From Jeotgalibacillus aurantiacus (lineage in GTDB: Bacteria > Bacillota > Bacilli > Bacillales > Jeotgalibacillaceae), in NCBI RefSeq assembly GCF_020595125.1, contig NZ_JACNMS010000002.1, positions 124,001 through 188,000 on the forward strand: 64,000 nucleotides of DNA, in the 5' to 3' direction. This document shows, in pieces, positions 44,751-54,200 of this stretch. Within the stretch, counting starts at the first letter, position 1. Each line of letters opens with the position of its first letter. Under the pieces are notes generated by a model. The model did no database searches, had not been told where the DNA came from, and saw nothing but the letters and a program-made list of their open reading frames with translations. Both the position numbers and the translations under genes were made by a program.

Positions 44751-45272
44751 TCAATTGTTTTTTTCGCGCAGTGCTTTTTGCCGAAGGGCGATGACTTCGC
44801 TTCTGTCTCTCAGTGTGTGCCGATTAATGAGTTCAGGGTTTGACAGGTCACTTGGTTCTCCCCAGGCAAAGCCTTTTCGGGCACATTCATGTTTACAGTA
44901 GGACTCGAGCCCGCTATCGGTGAGGGGGATCATGACACTCTGATACGGGGTTGTAGCCGCGATGGCACTTTCGGTTTCAATGATGGTTTGAATAAAAGCA
45001 TCATGCTCAATCCCGAGTGCTGCCAGCTGATTGGTTTTTGTGTTCAGCTTTCCGTGTGCCTGGTGAATGCTTTTTGCAGCACCGCGTAAATTACCGCGGC
45101 GGTAGTGATACATGCCTGTGGCAAATTGTATTAAGCCGGCCCAGACACTGTCTTTCTCCTGTGCGGTATATTCCTTCCAGTATTCTTCGAGCACTTCATG
45201 ACATTCAAAATAATCACGGTCCCCGTGAAAATGAATTAAATAATCAAGGTAGGCCTGATCATAGTTTTTCAT
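44751..45272 (-). CDS. DUF309 protein (YpuF type)
   Basis: A 173-residue protein with the DUF309 signature: FHGDRDYFECHEVLEEYWKEYT, then LIQFATGMYHYRRGNLRGA. The HExxE-like helix (ECHEVLEE) is the mark of this family of unknown function. ATG 45272 follows GGAGTGAAAGAG. Last gene of the minus-strand dacB-spmA-spmB group, 24 bp after spmB; B. subtilis ypuF neighbours scpA instead, by memory. Confidence 0.83.
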   Translation of the reverse strand: MKNYDQAYLDYLIHFHGDRDYFECHEVLEEYWKEYTAQEKDSVWAGLIQFATGMYHYRRGNLRGAAKSIHQAHGKLNTKTNQLAALGIEHDAFIQTIIETESAIAATTPYQSVMIPLTDSGLESYCKHECARKGFAWGEPSDLSNPELINRHTLRDRSEVIALRQKALREKNN

Positions 45273-45296
45273 CTCTTTCACTCCAATAATCATCCA

Positions 45297-45836
45297 TTAT
45301 GAAAAAAATCCGAAATACCATACAGATATCATAACAGCCGCAATCATCCCTGTAAAATCAGCAAGCAGTCCGACTGTCAGTGCACGCCCCATTTTCCGGA
45401 TCCCGACTGCACCGAAATAAACCGTGAGTATGTAAAGGGTCGTATCCGTGCTGCCCTGTACGACCGCAGCGATCTTTGAAGCCATATGATCAGGGCCAAG
45501 ACTGTTTGTCAGTTCTGCCACAATGCCAAGAGAGGCCGAACCTGAAATGGGTCTTGTTAAAAATAAAGGCAGCAGATCAGAAGGGATCATCAGTTTTTCC
45601 AGAACAGGAGAGAAGAAGCCTGTCATTAAGTCGAGAATCCCTGAAGCCCTCAGCACACTGATGGCAACAAGCATTCCGAGTAAATAAGGCAGAAGGGCGA
45701 TTGACAGCTGAAGTCCTTCTTTACCTCCTTCTACAAAGGCACCGAATGCATCTGTTCTGGTGCATAAGGCAGCGATCAGGATAATCAGAATGAGCATGGG
45801 TAAAAAAAACCCTGAGGCGAGCTGGATGGCTGCCAT
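45297..45836 (-). CDS. spmB: Spore maturation protein B
   Basis: A 179-residue membrane protein of the nucleoside-recognition (Gate) fold; with SpmA it is needed for full core dehydration and heat resistance in spores. Landmarks: EGGKEGLQLSIALLPYLLGMLVAI, RPISGSASLGIV and VQGSTDTTLYILTVYFG. It overlaps the spmA stop by 1 nt. Complete. Confidence 0.93.
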   Translation of the reverse strand: MAAIQLASGFFLPMLILIILIAALCTRTDAFGAFVEGGKEGLQLSIALLPYLLGMLVAISVLRASGILDLMTGFFSPVLEKLMIPSDLLPLFLTRPISGSASLGIVAELTNSLGPDHMASKIAAVVQGSTDTTLYILTVYFGAVGIRKMGRALTVGLLADFTGMIAAVMISVWYFGFFS

Positions 45837-46426
45837 TACTTTCTCCTCCTTGAAACGATCTGCCAGCTGATCCGGTCATAGATAATCGCGGCTGTACAGG
45901 AGACGAGTGTTGCTAAAAAGGCAGGAATCACAATATCAAGCGGGTCAGCTGCTCCTTCAGTCAGACGAAGAGACACGATAGTAGCAGGAAAAAACGTGAT
46001 GGCCGCCGTGTTCAGACATAAGAATGTCACCATGGAACGACTGGCTTTATCAGGGGCAGGGTTCAATTTTTGCATTTCTTTCATTGCTTTTATACCAAAC
46101 GGGGTTGCGGCATTACCGAGTCCGAAGAAATTGGCGGTAACATTGGACATGATAAAGCCGAATGATGGATCTTTTTTCGGAAGATCTGGAAAAAGCCGTG
46201 ATAAAAAAGGTGAACAAATAGAAGTGATCATACTCAATAATCCTGCTTTTTTGGCTACTTCCATCATACCGAGCCAGAAAGTAAAGATCGCAATAAAGCC
46301 GATTACAAGTTCAACAGCATTTCCTGAGGCTTCAAACATAGCCTGATTGACTTCGGCGGTTGTACCATTGTAAAAACTGAAAAGCAGACCGATGATGACC
46401 ATAAAGATCCAGATCAGATTAACCAT
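45836..46426 (-). CDS. spmA: Spore maturation protein A
   Basis: A 196-residue membrane protein with Gate-type motifs: VIGFIAIFTFWLGMMEVAKKAG, PKKDPSFGFIMSNVTANFFGLGNAATPFGIKAM and FLCLNTAAITFFPAT. The ATG at 46426 lies 8 nt inside the end of dacB with GGGTGG before it, and gives the exact B. subtilis length. It acts with SpmB and DacB in late spore maturation. Confidence 0.93.
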   Translation of the reverse strand: MVNLIWIFMVIIGLLFSFYNGTTAEVNQAMFEASGNAVELVIGFIAIFTFWLGMMEVAKKAGLLSMITSICSPFLSRLFPDLPKKDPSFGFIMSNVTANFFGLGNAATPFGIKAMKEMQKLNPAPDKASRSMVTFLCLNTAAITFFPATIVSLRLTEGAADPLDIVIPAFLATLVSCTAAIIYDRISWQIVSRRRK

Positions 46427-47495
46427 TAAATCCACCCGCGATTCTTTGAATCAGTTTTTGAAACCAGTTTTTTTCTTTTACTGATTTTTCCTCAAGCTGT
46501 TCAGTATGTATGGTCCTGTTTTGTAGCTGTACTTTTAACGTCGCATTTTGAGGATTAAGGATAAAGGAAACTTTGTCCTTTTCATGTTTAGCAAGCGGAT
46601 AGGAGAAATGATTTTTGTTCACGAGAATCACATCTTCAGACTGATCAGCATAAGGCGGAAGCTCACCTTTTTCCAACAGCGGGACGTTCTTGTAAGTTGA
46701 AAAGCCGTGTTCAAACATATGAATATGGTCGTTCCAGTCATCTGAAGCCTGTATCGTGACAGCAATCAGCGTCATATTATCCCGCTTGGCTGAAGTCACA
46801 AGTGTTCGCCCTGCTTTTTTTGTGTAACCAGTTTTGCCTCCTGAAGCGTATGGGTACAGGCCGGTTACGAGGCGGTGTTTGTTATGCCAGAGTGCAGGGT
46901 TTCCATTTAGTTCAGCTCTGTATTTTTCGCTCGAGAATATCTTACTGAAGTCATGATTTTTTATCGCTTCTTTCGTGAGCATGGCCATATCCCGCGCACT
47001 TGAATAATGCTGATCATCAAGATCCAGCCCGTGTGGATTTGTAAAATGTGAATGGGTCATCCCTAATTTCTTCGCTTCATTATTCATCAATACAGAGAAG
47101 TCTTCTACCGAACCGCTGACATGTTCAGCAATGGCAACAGCCGCATCGTTACCTGACCTTAGGAGAAGTCCATATAAGAGATCCTCCATGGTGACCTTTG
47201 AACCGGCAGGTAAGTAGAGGCTAGAGCCTTCAGTGGCTGCCGCTTTTGCTGAGATTTTTACTTTATCCTGCAGAGAAGCGTGCTGAAGTGCAACATGTGC
47301 CGTGAGAATTTTAGTAATGCTCGCAATTTTCATTTCCTGATCAGCAGCTTTTTCAAACAGGACTCTTCCGCTTTCTGCTTCTATCAAAATAGCTGAAGTG
47401 GCAGAAGGAGAAGGGACAGCTTTCGTTTCTGATACTAACAAAAAGAACACCAGCACTGTCAGGAATAGCCGGAAATATTTCAGAAGTCCCACCAC
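46419..47495 (-). CDS. dacB: Sporulation D-alanyl-D-alanine carboxypeptidase DacB (PBP5*)
   Basis: A 358-residue S11-family carboxypeptidase controlling cross-linking of spore cortex. Signal peptide ends near SETKAVPS; catalytic SITK, SGN and KTGYTKKAG motifs are intact. Start choice is unclear: GTG at 47495 or the adjacent GTG, both just behind AAAGG. Its operon with spmA and spmB is conserved and mother-cell specific in B. subtilis. The whole group is inverted relative to rluB-res. Confidence 0.9.
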   Translation of the reverse strand: MVGLLKYFRLFLTVLVFFLLVSETKAVPSPSATSAILIEAESGRVLFEKAADQEMKIASITKILTAHVALQHASLQDKVKISAKAAATEGSSLYLPAGSKVTMEDLLYGLLLRSGNDAAVAIAEHVSGSVEDFSVLMNNEAKKLGMTHSHFTNPHGLDLDDQHYSSARDMAMLTKEAIKNHDFSKIFSSEKYRAELNGNPALWHNKHRLVTGLYPYASGGKTGYTKKAGRTLVTSAKRDNMTLIAVTIQASDDWNDHIHMFEHGFSTYKNVPLLEKGELPPYADQSEDVILVNKNHFSYPLAKHEKDKVSFILNPQNATLKVQLQNRTIHTEQLEEKSVKEKNWFQKLIQRIAGGFNG

Positions 47496-47664
47496 CTTTA
47501 TTTATACATAAGGGATATATATGTAAAAGAGGGGGCTGCTATTACTGGCGCTCAGGCGCAAAAAAAAGCAGATAAGCAATAATAAACGCAATGCGTCTGT
47601 ATCACTTAACTGCCTTATCACCGCGCTGACACGGTGTGATGATTAAAATTATTTGTTCAATTCT
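47496..47664 (-). terminator. scpB-dacB intergenic region with scpB terminator candidate
   Basis: Downstream of scpB the minus strand has a hairpin ATCACACCG/CGGTGAT (47640-47617) and then GATAAG...CTTATC (47619-47571) running into a stretch of eight T's (47567-47560 region). The rest would hold the dacB promoter; CATATATA near 47513 could be a SigE -10 but is not convincing. Confidence 0.5.
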
Positions 47665-48249
47665 TTATTCAAGCCCTTTTTTCAGCGATTCAAAAAAGAG
47701 ATCTCCACCCTGATCAGCGTCGTCCTCATCCATCGATTCAGGCAATTCAGGGAGCTCAGTCAGGTTATTCAAACCAAAGCTGTCGAGAAACTCATCGGTT
47801 GTTCCATAGAGAATAGGTCTGCCGGCACCTTCTGCACGGCCCAATTCTTTGATCAGCCCACGGGATAATAAAGTCTGGACCGGACGATCGGTTTTAACGC
47901 CGCGTATTTCTTCAATGGCAACTTTTGTTACCGGCTGCCGGTAAGCGATAACGGCCAAAGTCTCAAGGCTTGCCTGTGACAGGGTGGCTGGTGATGGAGC
48001 TTCCGCGAGCTGTTTAATATAGTCTGAAAATCCTGCTTTCGTGGCAAGCTGATACTTACCTGCGTATTCAACGAGCTGGATTCCTCGTGAATCTTCCTGC
48101 AAATACTGCTCACGGATGGTCGCCATGATTTTGAGCACCTCATCTTCTGAAAGTGTCAACACATCCATCAGCTGCTCAAGCGTCAGACCTTCATCACCTG
48201 ACGTAAACAACAGACTTTCCACAATCGCATAAACATTATGACTGGCCAA
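47665..48249 (-). CDS. scpB: Segregation and condensation protein B
   Basis: A 194-residue winged-helix protein (two wHTH domains) that dimerises and binds ScpA in the SMC condensin complex. Family landmarks: AIVESLLFTSGDEGLT, ETLAVIAYRQPVTKVAIEEIRGVK and LIKELGRAEGAGRPILYGTT. It overlaps scpA by 14 nt. A C-terminal acidic tail is present. It acts on the nucleoid during chromosome segregation. Confidence 0.95.
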   Translation of the reverse strand: MASHNVYAIVESLLFTSGDEGLTLEQLMDVLTLSEDEVLKIMATIREQYLQEDSRGIQLVEYAGKYQLATKAGFSDYIKQLAEAPSPATLSQASLETLAVIAYRQPVTKVAIEEIRGVKTDRPVQTLLSRGLIKELGRAEGAGRPILYGTTDEFLDSFGLNNLTELPELPESMDEDDADQGGDLFFESLKKGLE

Positions 48250-48997
48250 CTAACGACACTCCTTCAGTAGTTTGAACCATGATTTCCGAAAAATTATGAT
48301 CCTGCTTTATCCAAATTTCTTTTCTTTTAACAAGTTCCAGCACTGCTAAAAAAGATACAACCATATGAGGTTTTTCAGCAACAGGAAAGAGTGATGAAAA
48401 CGGCTTTGGATCCCTGGAAGCTTTAACATTCTCAAGGATTTCCTTCATTCTGTCTTCAATTGATACTTCCTGCCGGGTAATTTTAGTGGATAGCGGGCGC
48501 TGTATCTTTTTTCTTCTCATAAGTTTATTGAAAGCACCCAGTAAATCATAAATATCCACCTTCAACGGTTCCCGTTCGTCTGTTTCCTCCATTGAGTAAC
48601 GGGTCAGATCCTCAGGCGGCTTTGTGAAAAGCTGGCCGCGTTCTTCTTCCTTATCCTTCAGGTGATCTGCGGCTTTCTTGAACTTCCTGTATTCAATCAG
48701 CTTTTCAACGAGCTCATCTCTCGGATCCTCTTCGTAGGCCATACTGTCTTCTTCCCACGTCTCTTCATGCTTTGGCAAAAGCATCCGGCTTTTAATGGCC
48801 ATCAACGTTGCGGCCATGACGAGGTATTCGCTCGCTACATTCAGTTCAAGTACATTCATGGCCCGGATATAGAGCATATACTGCTCAGAAATTTCCGCCA
48901 TGGGGATATCGTAAATATCTATTTCCAGCCCCTGTATTAAGTGAAGCAATAAATCCAGTGGCCCTTCAAACCCGTCGAGTTTTACTTTGTATTCCAT
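48236..48997 (-). CDS. scpA: Segregation and condensation protein A (kleisin)
   Basis: A 253-residue kleisin that bridges the SMC heads. The N-terminal EYKVKLDGFEGPLDLLLHLI helix binds the SMC neck; the C-terminal winged helix binds the cap. ATG 48997 is chosen over an 11-codon upstream extension since it gives the known start MEYKVKLDGFEGPLD and normal length. Divergent from rluB, whereas in B. subtilis scpAB and rluB run in the same direction. Confidence 0.95.
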   Translation of the reverse strand: MEYKVKLDGFEGPLDLLLHLIQGLEIDIYDIPMAEISEQYMLYIRAMNVLELNVASEYLVMAATLMAIKSRMLLPKHEETWEEDSMAYEEDPRDELVEKLIEYRKFKKAADHLKDKEEERGQLFTKPPEDLTRYSMEETDEREPLKVDIYDLLGAFNKLMRRKKIQRPLSTKITRQEVSIEDRMKEILENVKASRDPKPFSSLFPVAEKPHMVVSFLAVLELVKRKEIWIKQDHNFSEIMVQTTEGVSLVGQS

Positions 48998-49157
48998 CGT
49001 ATCACCATTTCCTCGTTTCACTGTCATCATAGTATAGCGAATTTAGCGGGTTCTTCCAATAGGAGATGGGAAGCTTTTAGGTGCTCGTCATTTCCTTTTG
49101 GAACGGGTTGTGACATAATGCACTATGAGAAAGTATAAGCGAAGAGGAGTATGATGT

Positions 49158-49883
49158 ATGGAAAGACTACAAAAGGTGATTGCACATGCAGGTGTCGCTT
49201 CACGCAGAAAAGCCGAACAGCTGATTATAGATGGAAAAGTAAAGGTGAACGGAAAAACAGTTTCAGAACTTGGTACGAAGGTGAGTCCCTCTGATTCAAT
49301 TGAGGTTGAAGGAGTGAAGATCGAACGGGAGAATAAAGTCTATTTCCTCTTTTACAAGCCGTCAGGAGTCATTTCGGCTGTAAAGGATGATAAAGGTCGT
49401 AAGGTCGTAACAGACTTTTTTGACTATGTAGACGAGCGTATATACCCTGTTGGACGACTGGACTATGATACGTCGGGGATTTTGCTTCTGACAAATGATG
49501 GTGAATTCGCCAATCTGCTTACACATCCTAAGTACGAGGTAACAAAAACCTACATTGCCCGCGTTAAAGGACTTGTCAGAAGAGAAACAATTAAAAAACT
49601 TGAAAAAGGTATAAAGCTTGAAGATGGGATGACAGCGCCAGCCCGAGCCAAAATTATTTCAGCTGACAAAGAAAAGAACAAAACGATCGTAGAACTGACG
49701 ATTCATGAAGGTCGCAACCGTCAGGTAAGAAGGATGTTTGATGCAGTCGGACACCCTGTGCAAAAGCTTAAAAGAGAGCGCTATGCATTCCTTCATCTGA
49801 CAGGACTGAATGCCGGAGAAGCGCGGGAATTGACTCCCCATGAGGTGAAACAGCTTCGTGCACTCGCAGAAAACGGTCAGTAA
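49158..49883 (+). CDS. rluB: 23S rRNA pseudouridine synthase RluB
   Basis: A 241-residue RsuA-family enzyme: N-terminal S4 RNA-binding domain (RLQKVIAHAGVASRRKAEQLI), catalytic aspartate in VGRLDYDTSGILLLTNDGEF, and EGRNRQVRRMFDAVGHPV. It modifies helix 80/93-region uridines of 23S rRNA by family knowledge. AGAGGAG before the ATG. It precedes resA as in B. subtilis (ypuL). Confidence 0.94.
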   Translation: MERLQKVIAHAGVASRRKAEQLIIDGKVKVNGKTVSELGTKVSPSDSIEVEGVKIERENKVYFLFYKPSGVISAVKDDKGRKVVTDFFDYVDERIYPVGRLDYDTSGILLLTNDGEFANLLTHPKYEVTKTYIARVKGLVRRETIKKLEKGIKLEDGMTAPARAKIISADKEKNKTIVELTIHEGRNRQVRRMFDAVGHPVQKLKRERYAFLHLTGLNAGEARELTPHEVKQLRALAENGQ

Positions 49884-50006
49884 ACGGTCGTTTAGCGCAA
49901 TTTTCACACTTCATTCAAATACTTCATCTTAGGTGTAAGCGATGTAATGCTATAATGACAATGAATCTCTGGAAATAATGAACGTATTGATAAGGAGGTA
50001 ACATCC

Positions 50007-50546
50007 GTGCAAAACAAAAAGAAGAAGCGGCTGGTCATGCGTATCTCCATACTGGCAGTTTTACTTGCTGCTGTCTCTTACACGATTTACTCCAGTGTTG
50101 TCGGAGAAGAGCGTAACCTCGTTAAAGCGGGTGATCAGGCACCGGACTTTGAGCTGATTGACCTGAATGGGGACGTTCACCGTTTATCCGATTATGAAGG
50201 AAAAGGTGTTTTCCTTAATTTCTGGGGAACATGGTGTAAACCGTGTGAAAAAGAAATGCCATATATGGAGAATCAGTATCAAAAGTATGCCGAGCAGGGT
50301 GTTGAAGTGATTGCTGTAAACGTTGGAGAATCACACTACAAGGTGTCTAATTTCGCCAATAAATACAATCTGAGCTTTCCGGTTGTCCGGGATGAGCATA
50401 AGGACGTAATGGATGCTTATTCAATCGGTCCTTTACCGACAACGCTTTTGATTTCTCCAGAAGGAGAAGTCAAACAGGTGATCACCGGTGAAATGTCAGA
50501 AGAAATGATCGCTTCCTATATGGAAAGCATTAAGCCTGAAAGTTAG
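50007..50546 (+). CDS. resA: Thiol-disulfide oxidoreductase ResA
   Basis: A 179-residue membrane-anchored thioredoxin-like protein acting outside the membrane. It keeps apocytochrome c haem-site cysteines reduced. N-terminal anchor (MRISILAVLLAAVSYTIYSS), active site WCKPC (Cys77, Cys80; B. subtilis has CEPC), and the GPLPTT cis-proline loop. GTG start after GGAGG. TATAAT at 49951-49956 is a likely -10 box upstream. First gene of resABC. Confidence 0.94.
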   Translation: MQNKKKKRLVMRISILAVLLAAVSYTIYSSVVGEERNLVKAGDQAPDFELIDLNGDVHRLSDYEGKGVFLNFWGTWCKPCEKEMPYMENQYQKYAEQGVEVIAVNVGESHYKVSNFANKYNLSFPVVRDEHKDVMDAYSIGPLPTTLLISPEGEVKQVITGEMSEEMIASYMESIKPES

Positions 50547-50557
50547 GAGTCCTTAGA

Positions 50558-52243
50558 ATGAAAGAGTTAGTCTGCAAATGCGGCCACATTAACAAAGAAG
50601 GCTCGGAGCTTTGCCAGCAGTGCGGCCGTACGCTGACAGAGCAGGCGGAACAAAGAAAAACAAGTGACGTAATGCGGTATGAAGGGATGGCAAGACGCTC
50701 ACAGACCTACAAGCGATCCGTTATCGACCGGATATGGAATTTCTTTTCCTCTGTTAAAGTAGGAGTATGGCTCATTGTGATTACGCTGATTGCATCTGCG
50801 ATCGGAACCATTTTTCCGCAGGAATTATTTATCCCCCGCAATATTGACCCGGCAGCTTATTATGAAGACCGCTACGGATTAGCAGGAAAAATCTATTACG
50901 TATTAGGTTTTCATAACCTGTATGGTTCATGGTGGTATATGCTGCTCATTGCAGCGATTGGTACGTCCATCATTATTGCCAGTCTCGATCGGGGAGTGCC
51001 GCTTTATAAGGCATTGAAAAATCAGAGAGTGGAAAGACACGGATCCTTTCTGAAGCGTCAACGAATTTACTCGGAATACGCGATTGATAACCCGATGACC
51101 AAGCTCGATGAAATCGGTGCAGGACTTGAGAAAAAGAAATATAAAATCCGAAAAGAAGATAATCACCTGCTGGCTGAAAAAGGAAGGTTCTCAAGATGGG
51201 GGCCATATGTTAATCACACTGGCCTGATTATTTTCCTGATCGGAGCTATGCTGCGTTTCGTTCCCGGTATGTATGTGGATGAAACGTTATGGATTCGTGA
51301 AGGTGAAACGTTAATCGTTCCGGGTACTGATCAGCAGTATTTCCTTGAAAATAAAGGGTTCACGCTTGAAACATATAATGAGGGACAGGATTCTGAGGTG
51401 TTTGATGCAACACTTGAACGAGTTGGACCGGTTGCGAAAAATTTCCAAACAGATGCCGTTCTTTATAAACGTGAAGAGGGCGATATTGCAGGTTCAGCTA
51501 ACAGGGAAATGGATCCTCTGTTTGAACAGCCGATCCAGGTGAACGTACCGTTGAAATTTGACGGATTTGCCCTCTATCAGACTGATTACATTGAAAATGA
51601 AATTCACAAAATGTCGTTCACCTTGGAGAATAAAGACACTGGTGAAACTTTTGGTGAGTTTTCAGTTGACTTATTTAGTCCCGAGCTGGATGGAGTTTAT
51701 GAGTTAAGTGAGGGTTATCAGGTTGAAATGATGGGCATATATCCTGATTTTTCAGGCTTTGAAGATGGTGAACCGCAGTCTGCCTCACCACTCCCAAATA
51801 ACCCGGCATTTTTATTTAAAATGATCACGCCGGATAAACCGGACGGTGAAGTGGCGTTCATCGGGATTCAGCAAAACCTCGAGCCACTTGGGGAAAACGA
51901 ATACGCTCTGAGCTTTAGCGGTTTAGAAACGAGAGATGTCTCAGGGCTTACAGTTCGTAAGGATCTTACTTTATGGATCCTCGCGCTTGGCGGAGCCATT
52001 TTTATGATCGGAGTTGTCCAGGGTGCTTACTGGAACCATCGCCGGATATGGCTTAAAGCAGGTGAAGATGGAAAACTGTATGTGGCCGGCCATACGAATA
52101 AAAACTGGTTTGGTCTGAAAAAAGATTTAACTGCATCCTTTGAAGGAACAGACCTTGCAATTCCTGAGGATCATCAGGAACTGAAGGATTCAAAAGGAAT
52201 GGCAAAGGAGGAACAGGAACGTGGCACAACTGGCCAGCATTAG
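50558..52243 (+). CDS. resB: Cytochrome c biogenesis protein ResB
   Basis: A 561-residue membrane protein of the CcsA/CcsB (system II) haem-delivery machinery. It opens with a small CxC-x11-CxxC zinc-ribbon-like stretch, as in B. subtilis ResB, then three transmembrane helices (around [20 protein letters not shown]), a large outer domain and a last helix near residue 480. It overlaps resC by 23 nt. With ResC it moves haem across the membrane and attaches it to apocytochromes c. Confidence 0.93.
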   Translation: MKELVCKCGHINKEGSELCQQCGRTLTEQAEQRKTSDVMRYEGMARRSQTYKRSVIDRIWNFFSSVKVGVWLIVITLIASAIGTIFPQELFIPRNIDPAAYYEDRYGLAGKIYYVLGFHNLYGSWWYMLLIAAIGTSIIIASLDRGVPLYKALKNQRVERHGSFLKRQRIYSEYAIDNPMTKLDEIGAGLEKKKYKIRKEDNHLLAEKGRFSRWGPYVNHTGLIIFLIGAMLRFVPGMYVDETLWIREGETLIVPGTDQQYFLENKGFTLETYNEGQDSEVFDATLERVGPVAKNFQTDAVLYKREEGDIAGSANREMDPLFEQPIQVNVPLKFDGFALYQTDYIENEIHKMSFTLENKDTGETFGEFSVDLFSPELDGVYELSEGYQVEMMGIYPDFSGFEDGEPQSASPLPNNPAFLFKMITPDKPDGEVAFIGIQQNLEPLGENEYALSFSGLETRDVSGLTVRKDLTLWILALGGAIFMIGVVQGAYWNHRRIWLKAGEDGKLYVAGHTNKNWFGLKKDLTASFEGTDLAIPEDHQELKDSKGMAKEEQERGTTGQH

Positions 52244-53408
52244 TAGTACACTGCTGTACACAGCTTTTGTACTCTATTTAATTGCGACGGTGTTTTTTGC
52301 CGGCTCAATCAAATCAAAAAAACATACGAATCAGGTTGGGAAAAACCGCTGGGCAACCATTGGGATTACCATCACCATTATCGGTTTTGCGGCTCAGCTC
52401 GGTTACTTTGTAACAAGATGGATTGCAGCAGGACATGCTCCATTAAGTAATCTGTTCGAATTTATTACTTTTTTTGCAATGATGCTTGTATTATCATTCA
52501 TCATTATTTACTTTATGTACCGGTTGCACATTTTAGGTGTTTTCGCTCTGCCGATTGCGCTGTTGATCATTGCTTATTCAAGCATGTTCCCTCGCGATGT
52601 TTCACCGTTAATCCCTGCGCTGCAAAGTGATTGGCTGTTTATTCACGTTTCGACGGTTGCGGCTGGGGAAGCTATTTTAGCAGTGAGCTTTGTTGCAGGA
52701 CTGATTTATCTATTAAAGGACGTGGATTTATCAAAAGGTGGAAAACAGGTTATCTGGCTTGAGGCCGTATTAATTGGTCTTGTTCTCGTCGTTGGTTTTA
52801 TTGTCAGCTCGATTTCCTTTTCAGTGGCAGGAGCTGGTGCTGAGTTTTCATATGTGAATCCTGAAGATCAGGAGGTAACGGCGCAGTATGCAATGCCAGC
52901 ACTGATCATTCCAAATGAAGGAGAACTGTTAACGGAAGGTTCATTTTCAACTTCACTCGAAATGCCGGCGATTGTGAACGCAGCCAGACTTAATACCGTT
53001 ATCTGGTCACTTATTTTTGGAGCAGGGATTTACCTTCTCATCCGTTTAATTACACGAAAGACGCTGGCAGCAATTCTTCAGCCTCTGGTAAAAAAAGCAA
53101 ATCCTGATCTGCTTGATGAAATCGGGTACCGCTCTGTGTTAATCGGCTTTCCGGTCTTCACTCTTGGCGGACTGATCTTCGCCATGATCTGGGCTCAAAT
53201 CGCCTGGACACGCTTCTGGGGATGGGATCCGAAGGAAGTATGGGCACTGATTACCTGGCTGTTTTATGCGGCATTTCTGCACCTCCGCTTATCAAGAGGA
53301 TGGGAAGGAAACCGTTCAGCCTGGCTTGCAGTAATTGGATTTGTTATTATAATGTTTAATCTGGTAGCTGTGAACTTAATTATTGCTGGTTTGCACTCCT
53401 ATGCATAA
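52221..53408 (+). CDS. resC: Cytochrome c biogenesis protein ResC (CcsA type)
   Basis: A 395-residue protein with about eight transmembrane helices and the haem-handling tryptophan-rich motif [15 protein letters not shown]. The outer histidines typical of the family lie in [10 protein letters not shown] and FIHVS. GTG start inside resB, AGGAGGAACAGG upstream. Ends at a strong terminator, so resDE has a separate promoter as well. Confidence 0.93.
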   Translation: MAQLASISSTLLYTAFVLYLIATVFFAGSIKSKKHTNQVGKNRWATIGITITIIGFAAQLGYFVTRWIAAGHAPLSNLFEFITFFAMMLVLSFIIIYFMYRLHILGVFALPIALLIIAYSSMFPRDVSPLIPALQSDWLFIHVSTVAAGEAILAVSFVAGLIYLLKDVDLSKGGKQVIWLEAVLIGLVLVVGFIVSSISFSVAGAGAEFSYVNPEDQEVTAQYAMPALIIPNEGELLTEGSFSTSLEMPAIVNAARLNTVIWSLIFGAGIYLLIRLITRKTLAAILQPLVKKANPDLLDEIGYRSVLIGFPVFTLGGLIFAMIWAQIAWTRFWGWDPKEVWALITWLFYAAFLHLRLSRGWEGNRSAWLAVIGFVIIMFNLVAVNLIIAGLHSYA

Positions 53409-53411
53409 TTA

Positions 53412-53444
53412 AAGCCCTCACGCTGATCGTGAGGGCTTATTTTA
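53412..53444 (+). terminator. Terminator of resABC
   Basis: AAGCCCTCACG and CGTGAGGGCTT pair perfectly around a 5-nt loop, then ATTTT. Confidence 0.85.
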
Positions 53445-53483
53445 AAAATGAATTACATAAGGACCTAGAAGGGGGCTTTTTTC

Positions 53484-54200
53484 ATGAATGAACTTGGTCA
53501 TATTCTGGTGGTAGATGATGAAGAAAGAATCAGAAGACTATTAAAAATGTATCTTGAAAGAGAAGGCTATACGATTCAGGAGGCTGAAAACGGGGAACAG
53601 GCACTGAAACTTGCGCTTGAAGAAGATTTTGATTGTATCCTGCTTGACCTGATGATGCCTGGAAAAGACGGTATCGAGGTATGTAAGGAACTTCGGGAAG
53701 TGAAGACAACGCCTGTTATTATGCTGACGGCAAAAGGTGAGGAAGCGAACCGTGTACAGGGCTTCGAAGTCGGAACGGATGATTATATCGTAAAACCATT
53801 CAGTCCCAGAGAGGTCGTCTTGAGAGTGAAGGCTTTACTGCGCCGGTCATCTGTGAGCAGCTATGTTAAAACTGATCCAAAAGCAAAAGACATGATCGCT
53901 TATAACCATCTTGTTATTGACAACGACGCACATCGGGTTACAGCAGACGGACACGAAGTAACACTGACGCCAAAAGAGTATGAGCTGTTATTGTTCCTAG
54001 CTAAGACACCTGATAAGGTATATGATCGTGAACAGCTGTTGAAGGAAGTCTGGCACTATGAGTTTTTCGGCGATTTGAGAACAGTTGATACCCACGTGAA
54101 ACGATTAAGAGAAAAGTTGAACCGAGTTTCAGAAAAGGCGGGGAAAATGATCGTGACAGTATGGGGTGTCGGTTATAAATTTGAGGTAGCAGATGAATGA
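53484..54200 (+). CDS. resD: Response regulator ResD
   Basis: A 238-residue OmpR-family regulator: receiver domain with phospho-acceptor Asp55 in CILLDLMMPG, acidic pair VDDE, Lys in VKPF, then a winged helix ending VDTHVKRLREKL. It controls aerobic and anaerobic respiration genes, including res and cytochrome genes, in B. subtilis. GAAGGGGGC before the start. It overlaps resE by 4 nt. Confidence 0.94.
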   Translation: MNELGHILVVDDEERIRRLLKMYLEREGYTIQEAENGEQALKLALEEDFDCILLDLMMPGKDGIEVCKELREVKTTPVIMLTAKGEEANRVQGFEVGTDDYIVKPFSPREVVLRVKALLRRSSVSSYVKTDPKAKDMIAYNHLVIDNDAHRVTADGHEVTLTPKEYELLLFLAKTPDKVYDREQLLKEVWHYEFFGDLRTVDTHVKRLREKLNRVSEKAGKMIVTVWGVGYKFEVADE

